Shown: positions 1 through 6,292 of the stretch, piece after piece
Layout of the letters: each line of letters begins with the position of its first letter
How positions within the stretch are numbered: the stretch's first letter is position 1
From: Comamonadaceae bacterium
GTDB taxonomy: Bacteria; Pseudomonadota; Gammaproteobacteria; Burkholderiales; Burkholderiaceae_C
Direction of reading: 5' to 3'
Assembly: GCA_947455585.1 (NCBI GenBank)
Contig: CANGOY010000080.1
Span: 1 to 7,848 of the forward strand
DNA: 7,848 nt
Position numbers and translations under genes: made by a program
The notes under the pieces: model-generated
What the model was told of the DNA's origin: nothing
The model's database searches: none
Seen by the model: only the letters and a program-made list of their open reading frames with translations

Positions 1-706
1 CGCCGGGAAAAGGTACAGACAGCAACACCAATTGCGGCTGGTGTTTGTCTATCACTTCAAGCATCAAGGCCTGCAACGTGTTGTCCACCAAGGTGGGGGG
101 CGCAGCCAGCGCTTGAGCTAAAGGCTCAAACGTGGCTTGGCTACCCGCCAACTGTTCGGCGTAGCGCACAAACTCAAAGCGGGTGTCCACGGCATCGCGC
201 AGCACATCGGCCAAGTCGTTCAAATACAAGGTGGCCAAGTGGCGTGCGCGGTCTTGTTGGCCCAAGGCACCAAAGGCCCAAGCCAATGGGTCGCCACTGC
301 CGTCATCGTCATAGGCATCTAGCGAGGCAAAGCGCGGACCTTCAGGCAAAAATCCTCGACCCGCAATGCGATGGCTCAGCGTGGAGTCGCGCCCTTGCAA
401 AAACGCAATCGTGGGCGCGATGGTGGATTGGTAGCGCTCGAAATAATCTAGAAAGTAGTTCACGCAGGCCGTGCGCTCAGCCTCGGGCAGAGCCACGGCA
501 CAGTCGCGCACTTGGGCCAACCCCTCTGGCGTGAACAAGGCCAGCACCAGCGCCAAGGCCAAATCTTCCTGCACGGCATCCACGCCCTGCGCGCGTAAAA
601 AGCCCGTCAGATAGGCGGTAGACGGATAAGGCGTGTTGAGCTGCGTCATCGGAGGGATGAGGCTTAAAACACGAAGAGATGGGGCGAGTGAAGGGCTTGC
701 TGACAT
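1..706 (-). CDS. B12-binding-type radical SAM protein, N-terminal part (runs off left edge)
   Basis: The open frame gives 235 residues from an ATG at 706 and continues past base 1. The segment RVLSLIPPMTQLNTPYPSTA near residues 12-31 and the end LVLLSVPFPG (about 226-235) resemble the N-terminal cobalamin-binding region of radical SAM proteins that carry a B12-binding domain. The CxxxCxxC cluster motif that would prove the class must lie outside the window, so the enzyme's reaction cannot be stated. The start is supported by GGTGG about 7 bases upstream; a second Met at residue 20 lacks a comparable site. The gene is divergent from the carbonic-anhydrase-like gene. Base composition is GC-rich, as in neighbouring host genes. 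The family call is from recalled resemblance; the gene itself is well supported by uninterrupted coding with typical codon use. Confidence 0.68.
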   Translation of the reverse strand, partial: MSASPSLAPSLRVLSLIPPMTQLNTPYPSTAYLTGFLRAQGVDAVQEDLALALVLALFTPEGLAQVRDCAVALPEAERTACVNYFLDYFERYQSTIAPTIAFLQGRDSTLSHRIAGRGFLPEGPRFASLDAYDDDGSGDPLAWAFGALGQQDRARHLATLYLNDLADVLRDAVDTRFEFVRYAEQLAGSQATFEPLAQALAAPPTLVDNTLQALMLEVIDKHQPQLVLLSVPFPG

Positions 707-727
707 GATGTGCCACCATTATCGACG

Positions 728-749
728 GCCCGCCCCAAACAATGCGGGC
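728..749. repeat. Small inverted repeat in the divergent intergenic region
   Basis: GCCCGC (728-733) and GCGGGC (744-749) are perfect complements separated by 10 bases. The dyad lies between the divergent radical SAM and carbonic-anhydrase-like genes, upstream of both starts. No T-run follows, so it is not a standard terminator; a regulator-binding dyad is possible but unsupported. No clear -35/-10 pair could be assigned in the 707-858 gap on either strand. Confidence 0.3.
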
Positions 750-846
750 ATGGCCTCCAAACGCAAATTCTGTAAAAATCGTCAAAACCATTCAATCTTA
801 TTGGTTTGATGCCGATACCCAATGGCTAACTTTTTTAAACCACAAC

Positions 847-851
847 AAGGA
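847..851 (+). promoter_or_regulatory. Ribosome binding site that decides a GTG start
   Basis: AAGGA sits seven bases before the GTG at 859. The same frame is open upstream to an ATG at 742, but that would put about 39 unrelated residues before the Tat signal and has no ribosome site. The GTG start gives a compact twin-arginine leader. Confidence 0.7.
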
Positions 852-858
852 CACCACT

Positions 859-1437
859 GTGAGCAACTTGACACCTTCTTGCGCATGCTGCGGCCCACTG
901 CAACTGGCCGGCAACCATTCGCGCCGAGGCTTCCTTGCCGCCGGTGCAGCCACCGCCGCTGCGGGTTTGATGGGCATGATGCCCTTCCAAGCTCAAGCCG
1001 CCAGCGGCAACTACGAAGCCATGCTGGTCAACTGCATTGACCCCCGCTTCACCACCCTGAGCTGGCAATACATGGGTTTGCTACAAGGCATCAGCCGTGA
1101 AAAGCTGACCGACAACTACAGCCAGTTCGTTATTGCAGGTGGTCCTATTGGCGCCGTGCATCCAAAATTCTCAGCTTGGCACAAAGCTTACTGGGACAAC
1201 TTGGACATCACCGTGTCTTTGCACCACATCAAGCGCGTGGTAGGCATCACCCACCGCGATTGCGGCGCTGCCAAACTGGCTTTTGGTGACGACAAAGTGG
1301 CAGACAAAGAAACCGAGACCGAGTCACACGCAGAAGCCTTGAACGAGTTTCGCCGTCAAGTGAACAAACGCCACCCCAAGCTTAGCGTCATCACTGGCAT
1401 CATGAGTTTGGACGGTCGTGTCGATTTGATTGGCTAA
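859..1437 (+). CDS. Tat-exported beta-carbonic-anhydrase-like protein
   Basis: The product is 192 residues from a GTG start. It opens with a short Cys-rich stretch (C8, C10, C11), then a twin-arginine signal SRRGFLAAG (21-29), an Ala-rich hydrophobic segment and a likely cleavage after AQA (45-47). The mature part carries the two beta-class carbonic anhydrase metal motifs: CIDPR (C59, D61, R63; CxDxR) and HRDC (H132, C135; HxxC), with LHHIKRVVGITHRDCGA matching the usual strand before the second motif. These would bind zinc and interconvert CO2 and bicarbonate. Export as a folded metalloprotein to the periplasm is inferred from the Tat signal. At under 150 mature residues it is shorter than typical beta enzymes and the C59-H132 spacing is long, so activity is not certain. 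It stands alone, divergent from the radical SAM gene, with a hairpin and T-run downstream. Confidence 0.8.
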   Translation: MSNLTPSCACCGPLQLAGNHSRRGFLAAGAATAAAGLMGMMPFQAQAASGNYEAMLVNCIDPRFTTLSWQYMGLLQGISREKLTDNYSQFVIAGGPIGAVHPKFSAWHKAYWDNLDITVSLHHIKRVVGITHRDCGAAKLAFGDDKVADKETETESHAEALNEFRRQVNKRHPKLSVITGIMSLDGRVDLIG

Positions 1438-1496
1438 ATCGCTAAAGCCTTGGCACCTTGCGCCGATATATAGGGTTCAAGGTTGCTATGGTTTAT

Positions 1497-1571
1497 GACC
1501 GCTCTCGCCACCAGTCCGAATTTTTAGGGCGCGCGTGGACTCCAGTTCACCGCCGAGAGCGGTCCCCTTTT
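1497..1571 (+). terminator. Long-stem hairpin with T-run (terminator, possibly a structured RNA 3' end)
   Basis: GACCGCTCTCG (1497-1507) pairs perfectly with CGAGAGCGGTC (1554-1564), followed by CCC and TTTTT. The 46-base loop is unusually long and contains an inner 5-bp pairing, AGTCC (1513-1517) with GGACT (1537-1541). It lies about 60 bases after the carbonic-anhydrase-like stop and directly abuts the stop of the opposing adhesin-E-like gene. Read on the minus strand there is no T-run, so it should act for plus-strand transcription. The nested structure could also be the end of a small RNA. Confidence 0.6.
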
Positions 1572-2026
1572 TATTGACAAGCCACCTCATACATACGGTA
1601 GTGCCTGATGTCCTCGAAATGCAGCGGCGTCTTAATGAACTGCCTTGCAAACTCTGAATTACTCTGCTGAATAAATGTGTCTTTCACCTTGTGTGTGATG
1701 AAAGGCACTTTGCCCACCATATCGCGGTAAAAAATTCGCTCCATCAGTTGAATCGATTGCTCTTGGCAATTAATCTCAAAAGTCGATTGCTCTGACGAGT
1801 AGTTGTACAACATCACTTTCACCACAGCCTTAGGCGTGTGAAACGGTACTTTGGCATCCACTGGCAACTGTGTGAACGTGCGCAGTACCTTGACCTTGCC
1901 TTTGTCTTCCAAAGGTGCGTAGTAGTAATCGTTCGAGCCGTGGTTGTTATTTGTGAAGTACACCCACCCGGCCCAAACCGATGGCTGAAGCAAGAGACTC
2001 AAAAACAGAAGTAAATATTTATGCAT
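1571..2026 (-). CDS. Small secreted protein, surface-adhesin-E-like
   Basis: The frame is open from 2116, but the ATG at 2026 begins a clean signal peptide (MHKYLLLFLSLLLQPSVWAG), giving 151 residues. The mature protein shows a Tyr/Asn-rich start, a central section ending in FEINCQEQSIQLMERIFY and a final VACQ. This pattern of an early Cys, a following aromatic strand and a last Cys resembles the surface-adhesin E (Adhesin_E) family of small periplasmic or surface proteins; the two Cys would form a disulfide. The role is not known. A longer start at 2116 would add about 30 unrelated residues and overlap the divergent DUF3297 gene, so it was rejected. Its stop is immediately beside the T-run of the hairpin described just before it. 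The family call is tentative; the gene is well supported. Confidence 0.65.
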   Translation of the reverse strand: MHKYLLLFLSLLLQPSVWAGWVYFTNNNHGSNDYYYAPLEDKGKVKVLRTFTQLPVDAKVPFHTPKAVVKVMLYNYSSEQSTFEINCQEQSIQLMERIFYRDMVGKVPFITHKVKDTFIQQSNSEFARQFIKTPLHFEDIRHYRMYEVACQ

Positions 2027-2074
2027 AACTTGCCGTGATTTTATTTGCAAACGTAAATCATGGAAAATCAAGCC

Positions 2075-2326
2075 ATGACTGAAGCAACCACACCACGCCC
2101 CGCCCTGCCCGATCACCTGTCAATTGACCCACGCAGCCCACACTATGCACCCGCTGTGTTCGAGCATGAGATTGGCATTCACTTCAACGACAAAGAGCGA
2201 TTCGATGTCGAAGAATATTGCTTGTCTGAGGGCTGGGTCAAAGTTCCTGCCAACAAAACCTTAGATCGCAAAGGCAAGCCCTTACTCATCAAGCTCAAGG
2301 GCAAAGTCGAAGCTTTTTACAAATAA
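2075..2326 (+). CDS. DUF3297 family protein
   Basis: The product is 83 residues. LPDHLSIDPRSPHYAPAVFE, then IGIHFNDKER, VEEYCLSEGWV and TLDRKGKPLLIKLKG, match the conserved DUF3297 pattern seen across proteobacteria; function is unknown. It is probably cytoplasmic, since no signal or membrane segment is visible. An in-frame ATG lies at 2060, five codons upstream, but the ATG at 2075 has GGAAA eight bases before it and yields the N-terminus (M-x-x-x-ALPD-like) usual for the family, so it is preferred. It diverges from the adhesin-E-like gene with a gap of under 50 bases and is followed after 6 bases by a small membrane-protein gene, probably in one transcript. Confidence 0.85.
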   Translation: MTEATTPRPALPDHLSIDPRSPHYAPAVFEHEIGIHFNDKERFDVEEYCLSEGWVKVPANKTLDRKGKPLLIKLKGKVEAFYK

Positions 2327-2332
2327 GCCAGC

Positions 2333-2734
2333 ATGCAACTCTCGCGGCCCCAAAAAATCGGCATTGCTTTTTTTATCTGCAGCCTCTTGCCCTCTTACCA
2401 GATTGCACACTGGCGCCACGCTGCCAATGCAGCGGCCATTGCAGATGAGCTTGAGCAAGAACACAAATTGCACCTCAGCACAGACAAACTACTGCTGAAC
2501 TGCGAACGCAACGAGAAAAAAGAAGATGACCATTACAGCGCCAACCACCAAATTTGCGCGCAAGGTCTACAAGAGCATGAGCTCACCACGCATGCGATGG
2601 ACGGCCTCGCGCAAGACAACGCTCGCAACGAGATGCGTTGGTATCGCAACTTCTTTTTGTCTGTGCTGATCTTCAATTTGTTAGCGCTTGCACTGTACAA
2701 AGGCAATGCATTTTTAAAGCGTGAAGACAACTGA
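2333..2734 (+). CDS. Hypothetical protein with two membrane segments
   Basis: The product is 133 residues and is not recognised. A hydrophobic segment near residues 8-26 (IGIAFFICSLLPSYQIAHW) and a second near 103-122 (FFLSVLIFNLLALALYKG) bracket a hydrophilic, Glu/His/Asn-rich middle with two Cys (NCER, QICAQ) that could form a disulfide if it is periplasmic. It would sit in the inner membrane with both ends on the same side. It starts 6 bases after the DUF3297 stop with only a weak ribosome site, suggesting translational coupling. Its TGA is directly followed by the stop of the opposing peptidase gene. Codon use resembles the neighbours, and its reality is supported by the operon position. 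Confidence 0.65.
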   Translation: MQLSRPQKIGIAFFICSLLPSYQIAHWRHAANAAAIADELEQEHKLHLSTDKLLLNCERNEKKEDDHYSANHQICAQGLQEHELTTHAMDGLAQDNARNEMRWYRNFFLSVLIFNLLALALYKGNAFLKREDN

Positions 2735-4606
2735 TCAACGTTGAGGCACAAGCACCCGGTCAGTACGCATGACGGGGTACTTGTTAAACGTTGGGTCATG
2801 GTACGGGATTTCACGAATCCAAAAATCCATACGTTGATCGGGACTCTCGTGGAAGCGGTCGTCGCGATCCATACGCGTTTGATATTCCTTGCGCAACGCC
2901 GACAGCTTACGGTGCAGTGTGTCGCCATACCGTTCGCGAATGCGTCTGTCTTGCCCATACATCCACTGCGCAATTTGAAGTTGTCGGTGGTTAGAGATGT
3001 GATCAGTAATTTCGTATGCCGTATTGAACAAACCCCACCGTGACAAAGAGTCAGGCGACACAGGCTCCAACAAATGCGCAGCAAGCAGCGAACGGGCCTG
3101 TCGTATGGGCACAAACAGCGACCCTCGAGGCAAATTGGCACGCGCACTCACCCATTCGCCACTGATGCTTGTTCGAAGTCGACCTTGAAATGTGCGTGTT
3201 TCAAAAGAAATACTGTCTTCGTCCACATGCAGTTCTTGCACATCAACACTCTGCATCGCGTGAGGTAAAACTTGGTAGCTGATGTTGTGCTTTTGCAGAT
3301 ATGGCATTACCACTGACACCCACCCAGCTGGAATGATGTACCCAGCTTGCGGCAAGGCGATGATGGCGTCGTTGACAGGTTGAATATCGCCATAAACGGG
3401 CGTGTTCCACACCACGGTCTGATTCAAGTGATAGGTAATGTGGCGCCCGCCCACCACAGGTGCATTGTCGTGCGTGGTGTATTCGTAGCCTAACAAATCA
3501 ACTTGCCCAGAAGGTATTTCAATGCCCGTCTCAAGCATGTTGTGCCAATCCAAGGTCACAACTTCGTTGATCATTTTTTCGGAGTTCTCATCCGCTTGAA
3601 GCGCCACCTTCAACAGTTTCTGGCCTTGCACGGCCACCAACTCTAGTGCAGCTAACAAGACATCTTTGCTTGTTTGGACACGCTTGGCATAAGGGTCCCA
3701 CGCATGGTCTTCGACCAAAATCCCAATGCGATTTCGCAACACCGCATACACATGCGAGAACCGAGGCGCATCGGCATCACGCATGATGCCCGCACGTGGG
3801 TTTTCAAAATCCAGCAACACGGGCGTGAAATCCAAGGGGTGGTGACCCTTTGCTTGTAGGCTCGTCATCATGTCCGCAGAGAACTGGTCTGAAACCTCAT
3901 GCAACACATCATCACCACTGAACATCGGCGACATAGATAGTGAGACATCGTGACGAAAACGAACACCATCCGTCACATGCAAATCCAAAGTGAGTAAAGG
4001 GTCCCACTGAGAAATCAAGTTCAGCATGGCATTCATCTCAGAGGTCTGCCCCAGCATCCAATCACGATTGAGGTTGATGCGCTGCGCGGTGACCCGTTCC
4101 CCCTGTAAGCCAGGGCCATTTTGATTGGGCCGATTAAATGGACTGGGTCTCTCATGCCCATCCACATTGAAAACTGGCACAAACAAAAACACTTGCTGCT
4201 TGAGTGGGTCGTTGGGCCTAGGCGTTTTCAGTAAATTCCGAATCAGAATTAAACCGGCATCCTTGCCATCAATTTCGCCAGCGTGCGTGCCACCAATCGC
4301 CAGCACAACAGGAACATCTGCACGTCGAGCTTGTGCCGGTGTCAGCGCACCGCTGCGACTAACAGCCAGCGCCCAAATAGCGCGTCCTTCTGCAGTCCGC
4401 CCAATGCTGAAACAACGCACAGAATCCGGGTAGTTTTTCGCAAGGTTTAGACAAGACGCTTCAACCTCTGCATAAGCACCCGTTAGCTTGAACTTGCTGA
4501 CTTCAGCTTGCAATAAATCAGCAGTAGCGGGCTTAGCCTGCGCCCAGCCTTCACTGGCGATCAACGCACAGACGCACAGAAAGCACAGAAATTTGCTTTT
4601 TTTCAT
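2735..4606 (-). CDS. Secreted M14-family zinc carboxypeptidase
   Basis: The product is 623 residues with a signal peptide (MKKSKFLCFLCVCALIASEG, cleavage likely after AQA at 22-24). The peptidase domain spans about 30-330. Zinc ligands are H108 and E111 in GGTHAGE and H210 in LDLHVTDG. The substrate-carboxylate motif NLNRDW lies at 178-183, and the catalytic Glu is probably E299 in ILVEDHAW. These are the M14 metallocarboxypeptidase signatures, so it should remove C-terminal residues from peptides in the periplasm or outside the cell. The last 290 residues look beta-rich and are not recognised; they may be an accessory domain. AGGG lies 9-12 bases before the ATG. It converges exactly on the small membrane-protein gene and has no obvious operon partner. 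Substrate preference cannot be read from the sequence. Confidence 0.88.
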   Translation of the reverse strand: MKKSKFLCFLCVCALIASEGWAQAKPATADLLQAEVSKFKLTGAYAEVEASCLNLAKNYPDSVRCFSIGRTAEGRAIWALAVSRSGALTPAQARRADVPVVLAIGGTHAGEIDGKDAGLILIRNLLKTPRPNDPLKQQVFLFVPVFNVDGHERPSPFNRPNQNGPGLQGERVTAQRINLNRDWMLGQTSEMNAMLNLISQWDPLLTLDLHVTDGVRFRHDVSLSMSPMFSGDDVLHEVSDQFSADMMTSLQAKGHHPLDFTPVLLDFENPRAGIMRDADAPRFSHVYAVLRNRIGILVEDHAWDPYAKRVQTSKDVLLAALELVAVQGQKLLKVALQADENSEKMINEVVTLDWHNMLETGIEIPSGQVDLLGYEYTTHDNAPVVGGRHITYHLNQTVVWNTPVYGDIQPVNDAIIALPQAGYIIPAGWVSVVMPYLQKHNISYQVLPHAMQSVDVQELHVDEDSISFETRTFQGRLRTSISGEWVSARANLPRGSLFVPIRQARSLLAAHLLEPVSPDSLSRWGLFNTAYEITDHISNHRQLQIAQWMYGQDRRIRERYGDTLHRKLSALRKEYQTRMDRDDRFHESPDQRMDFWIREIPYHDPTFNKYPVMRTDRVLVPQR

Positions 4607-4646
4607 CGACTCAACCCTAACAGTTCAACCGTTGCGTAGTCAAAGA

Positions 4647-4677
4647 AAAAGCCGCTACTGAAAAAATTGCGGCTTTT
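4647..4677. terminator. Bidirectional rho-independent terminator beside tRNA-Cys 3' copy
   Basis: AAAAGCCGC (4647-4655) pairs with GCGGCTTTT (4669-4677) around a 13-base loop. T-runs are present in both directions. On the minus strand it follows the CCA of the tRNA-Cys 3' fragment by three bases, the position expected for the original tRNA terminator, and precedes the M14 peptidase start by about 40 bases. Confidence 0.75.
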
Positions 4678-4680
4678 ATT

Positions 4681-4724
4681 TGGAGGCGCGACCCAGAGTT
4701 GAACTGGGCTAAACGGATTTGCAA
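4681..4724 (-). repeat. tRNA-Cys 3'-end fragment, distal attachment site copy
   Basis: On the minus strand this reads from the anticodon loop (TTGCAAA, anticodon GCA) through the variable loop, T arm and acceptor strand CGCGCC to TCCA. It matches 6293-6336 at 43 of 44 positions. The one difference (4700, T against C) changes the T loop from TTCGACT to TTCAACT, which would damage a real tRNA. The match ends inside the anticodon stem and the sequence beyond has no tRNA 5' half. A 3' tRNA fragment starting at the anticodon loop is the usual footprint of a tyrosine-recombinase integration event. Confidence 0.8.
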
Positions 4725-4845
4725 CGTATTTACGTCTTAAATATCATTTAATATCAACAAGTTACAAGCGTTTTTACAATCGTGTAATAAAACGTGTAAT
4801 TGCCAAATCGATCCCCAAACACAGAGCCACACAAAAAATTCCGTC

Positions 4846-4863
4846 AACGTCAAATTAGACGTT
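4846..4863. promoter_or_regulatory. Palindromic dyad, possible operator
   Basis: AACGTC and GACGTT are perfect inverted hexamers separated by the six bases AAATTA. The A+T-rich centre and position about 125 bases before the binding-protein start suggest a dimeric regulator site. No regulator gene is in the window. Confidence 0.3.
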
Positions 4864-4904
4864 TGAAATGATTGTAGGTGGTCAACTACACGTTTTGCAG
4901 CCAT

Positions 4905-4920
4905 CGTGATGTATGTCACA
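4905..4920 (+). promoter_or_regulatory. CRP/FNR-superfamily-like binding site upstream of the ModA-like gene
   Basis: CGTGATGTATGTCACA matches TGTGA-N6-TCACA at all but the first base. Its centre is at about 4912; an activator there at -41.5 would place the start of transcription near 4954, with the weak -10-like AGATAG (4941-4946) in a fitting place. Which family member would bind is unknown. Confidence 0.4.
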
Positions 4921-4986
4921 AAAGTGTCCGAATAATTAAAAGATAGAAGCGATGATCAAATCTACTCAAAAACACGAGTCATCAAG

Positions 4987-5784
4987 ATGAAAATCAAGAT
5001 CCTGTTAAGGCGCTCAGCATGCTTGAGCCTCATGACCCTTTTCTCCATATGTAACGCTTCAGCATCTGAAATTAGAGTCATGATCTCTGCCGGGTTTTAC
5101 GGCGTTTATCAGCAACTTGCACCTTTGTATGAGCAAAGCACAGGACACAAACTCATCACAATACGAGGACCATCTATTGGTGATTCGCCAGAAGCAATTC
5201 CAACGCGTCTCATAAATGGACAACTCGCTGACGTGATCATCCTAGACGGGGAGTCAGCTGAAAGCTTGGCAAAAAACGGATTAGTGAAAGCAAACTCCGT
5301 CAAGACACTTGCACTCTCTCAAATTGGTGCCGCAGTAAAACTTAACTCTGTAAAGCCCGACATTAGCTCCACTGATGCGTTTAGAAAAACATTGTTGACA
5401 GCGACATCAATCGCTTACTCTGACAGTGGGAGCGGAACCTATATTGCAAATACGATGTTTAAAAAGCTTGGTATTGATGACCAAGTAAAAAACAAAAGCT
5501 TCAAAGTAAGAGGCCCACCCAGCGGTGAGGCAGTTGCAGCAGTAGTTGCGCGCGGTGAGGCTGAAATAGGTTTTCAGCAAGTTAGTGAAATTATTCACAC
5601 ACCAGGCATAACTTACTTAGGACCGATCCCAGAAGCGTTGCAACCAGGATTTAGCTTTGCCGGAGCAATTACGTCGAATTCAACCCAACCAGAAATTGGG
5701 GCATCCTTAATTGACTTTCTGCGCAGCCCCAATGCTGCAAAAGTAATTTCAGAAACAGGATTAATTTCCTTGAAACATAAATAA
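4987..5784 (+). CDS. Orphan ModA-like periplasmic substrate-binding protein
   Basis: The product is 265 residues. A signal peptide covers about 1-27 (hydrophobic ACLSLMTLFSICNASAS), followed directly by EIRVMISAGFYGVYQQLAPL, the usual first strand and helix of the SBP_bac_11/ModA fold. Further family features are LADVIILDGESAESLAKNG, IAYSDSGSGTYIANTMFKKLGI, a GEAVAAVVARGEAEIGFQQVSEI segment and the end ASLIDFLRSPNAAKVISETG. Proteins of this fold bind molybdate or related small anions and organic ligands for ABC importers. No ModB permease or ModC ATPase is nearby, so the ligand is unknown and it may serve another transporter or act alone. Codon use is more A+T-rich than in the host genes to the left, and the gene lies between the two tRNA-Cys repeats, so it is probably acquired cargo. 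Its stop lies four bases from the truncated integrase frame. The ribosome site is weak. Confidence 0.82.
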   Translation: MKIKILLRRSACLSLMTLFSICNASASEIRVMISAGFYGVYQQLAPLYEQSTGHKLITIRGPSIGDSPEAIPTRLINGQLADVIILDGESAESLAKNGLVKANSVKTLALSQIGAAVKLNSVKPDISSTDAFRKTLLTATSIAYSDSGSGTYIANTMFKKLGIDDQVKNKSFKVRGPPSGEAVAAVVARGEAEIGFQQVSEIIHTPGITYLGPIPEALQPGFSFAGAITSNSTQPEIGASLIDFLRSPNAAKVISETGLISLKHK

Positions 5785-5788
5785 GTTC

Positions 5789-6148
5789 CTAGCTAATCCG
5801 TGCAATTTCGGCAAAGGTCTTTTGTATGGGTGCCAAGCCCATGCGTTCCCTGTATCTGGCTTCGTCATACAAGTCGCACGCCACCTGAGCCGCATAGTCC
5901 TTGTTGGTCTTACGAGTGCTGACACGAACCCAAGCGCCAGTAAACAGCTTGTACTTGCATTTCCACACACGGCTGCGGCTGCGTTTGAACAAGATGACCT
6001 CGCCATCCCGCAGGTAATGCACAAGAGCTGGCGCTGCCAGCTGTAGGACGTCAGTTAGAGCAATGGGTTTGTTGAACTGTGGGAGCACAGTAGGCAGCGT
6101 GTAGCTAGTGATGCCGGTGAATGTGTAGGCGATGCCGTTTATCTGCAT
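5789..6148 (-). CDS. Truncated tyrosine integrase, N-terminal fragment
   Basis: The frame gives 119 residues from an ATG at 6148. The segment VWKCKYKLFTGAWVRVSTRK then DYAAQVACDLYDEARYRERMGL and KTFAEIARI resembles the arm-binding N-terminus of Burkholderiales phage integrases, which normally run to about 350-400 residues. Everything after FAEIARI is missing, including the core-binding domain and the catalytic R...HxxR...Y residues, so it cannot recombine DNA. The stop comes where the binding-protein gene ends on the other strand, marking a deletion or insertion junction. The start faces away from the tRNA-Cys copy at 6293 with three short repeats in between, the normal int-attL layout. The gene is a remnant; a DNA-binding role for the fragment is possible but unsupported. 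Confidence 0.72.
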   Translation of the reverse strand: MQINGIAYTFTGITSYTLPTVLPQFNKPIALTDVLQLAAPALVHYLRDGEVILFKRSRSRVWKCKYKLFTGAWVRVSTRKTNKDYAAQVACDLYDEARYRERMGLAPIQKTFAEIARIS

Positions 6149-6200
6149 AGCCTGCCCACACGGTTAATCAAACTAGAACGCTTTAAACAGCCCTGCCGCA

Positions 6201-6246
6201 AGTGTTCGACAGCGTTAAAAGTGTGCAGGGAGTGTGCCGAGTGTGC
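6201..6246. repeat. Phased AGTGTGC repeats, candidate integrase arm-type sites
   Basis: AGTGTGC occurs at 6220-6226, 6231-6237 and 6240-6246, with a one-off copy AGTGTTC at 6201-6207. Starts are spaced 19, 11 and 9 bases, close to whole helical turns. They lie between the integrase start and the tRNA-Cys attachment copy, where arm-type sites of tyrosine integrases are found. Confidence 0.45.
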
Positions 6247-6251
6247 TGGCG

Positions 6252-6287
6252 AAAAAAATGCCCATACTTGCGAACAAGTACAGGCAT
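6252..6287 (-). terminator. Rho-independent terminator of the tRNA-Cys-like sequence
   Basis: On the minus strand ATGCC plus TGTACTTG pairs with CAAGTATG plus GGCAT around a TTCG tetraloop, with two G-T wobbles, then seven T. It begins six bases after the CCA end of the tRNA-Cys-like sequence, as a tRNA terminator should. Confidence 0.8.
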
Positions 6288-6292
6288 TATTC

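Larger units (their letters stand above)
4725..4986. other. A+T-rich regulatory gap between attachment site and binding-protein gene
   Basis: No gene is supported here. The only open frame (minus, 4737-4919, 60 codons) has no ribosome site and no recognisable content. The stretch holds two direct CGTGTAAT copies (4781-4788 and 4793-4800), an inverted core of the same motif (TACACG near 4887-4892), a 6+6 dyad AACGTC/GACGTT (4846-4863) and a CRP-like palindrome. These could be recombinase arm sites or regulator operators; nothing distinguishes them from the sequence alone. Confidence 0.4.

Noticed and set aside
477..791. 104-codon minus-strand open frame
   Set aside because: It lies across the start of the radical SAM gene in another frame of the same strand; the latter has the better ribosome site and family resemblance, so this is a shadow.
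742..858. Upstream extension of the carbonic-anhydrase-like gene to the ATG at 742
   Set aside because: It would bury the twin-arginine signal behind 39 extra residues and lacks a ribosome site; AAGGA before the GTG at 859 decides the start.
2027..2116. Longer start of the adhesin-E-like gene at 2116
   Set aside because: It adds residues that hide the signal peptide and overlaps the DUF3297 gene on the other strand.
2533..3147. 204-codon minus-strand open frame
   Set aside because: It overlaps the C-terminus of the M14 peptidase in another frame and the membrane-protein gene on the other strand. Its Cys/Arg/Ser-rich composition is typical of a shadow.
4737..4919. 60-codon minus-strand open frame between the att copy and the ModA-like gene
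   Set aside because: There is no ribosome site at either possible start and no recognisable content, and it overlaps the promoter-like motifs of the opposite gene.
5822..6046. 74-codon plus-strand open frame opposite the integrase fragment
   Set aside because: It is antisense to the integrase frame, which has clear family resemblance.
6201..6246. Phased short repeats as a CRISPR array
   Set aside because: The units are 7 bases with spacers of 2-12 bases, far from any CRISPR repeat-spacer geometry.
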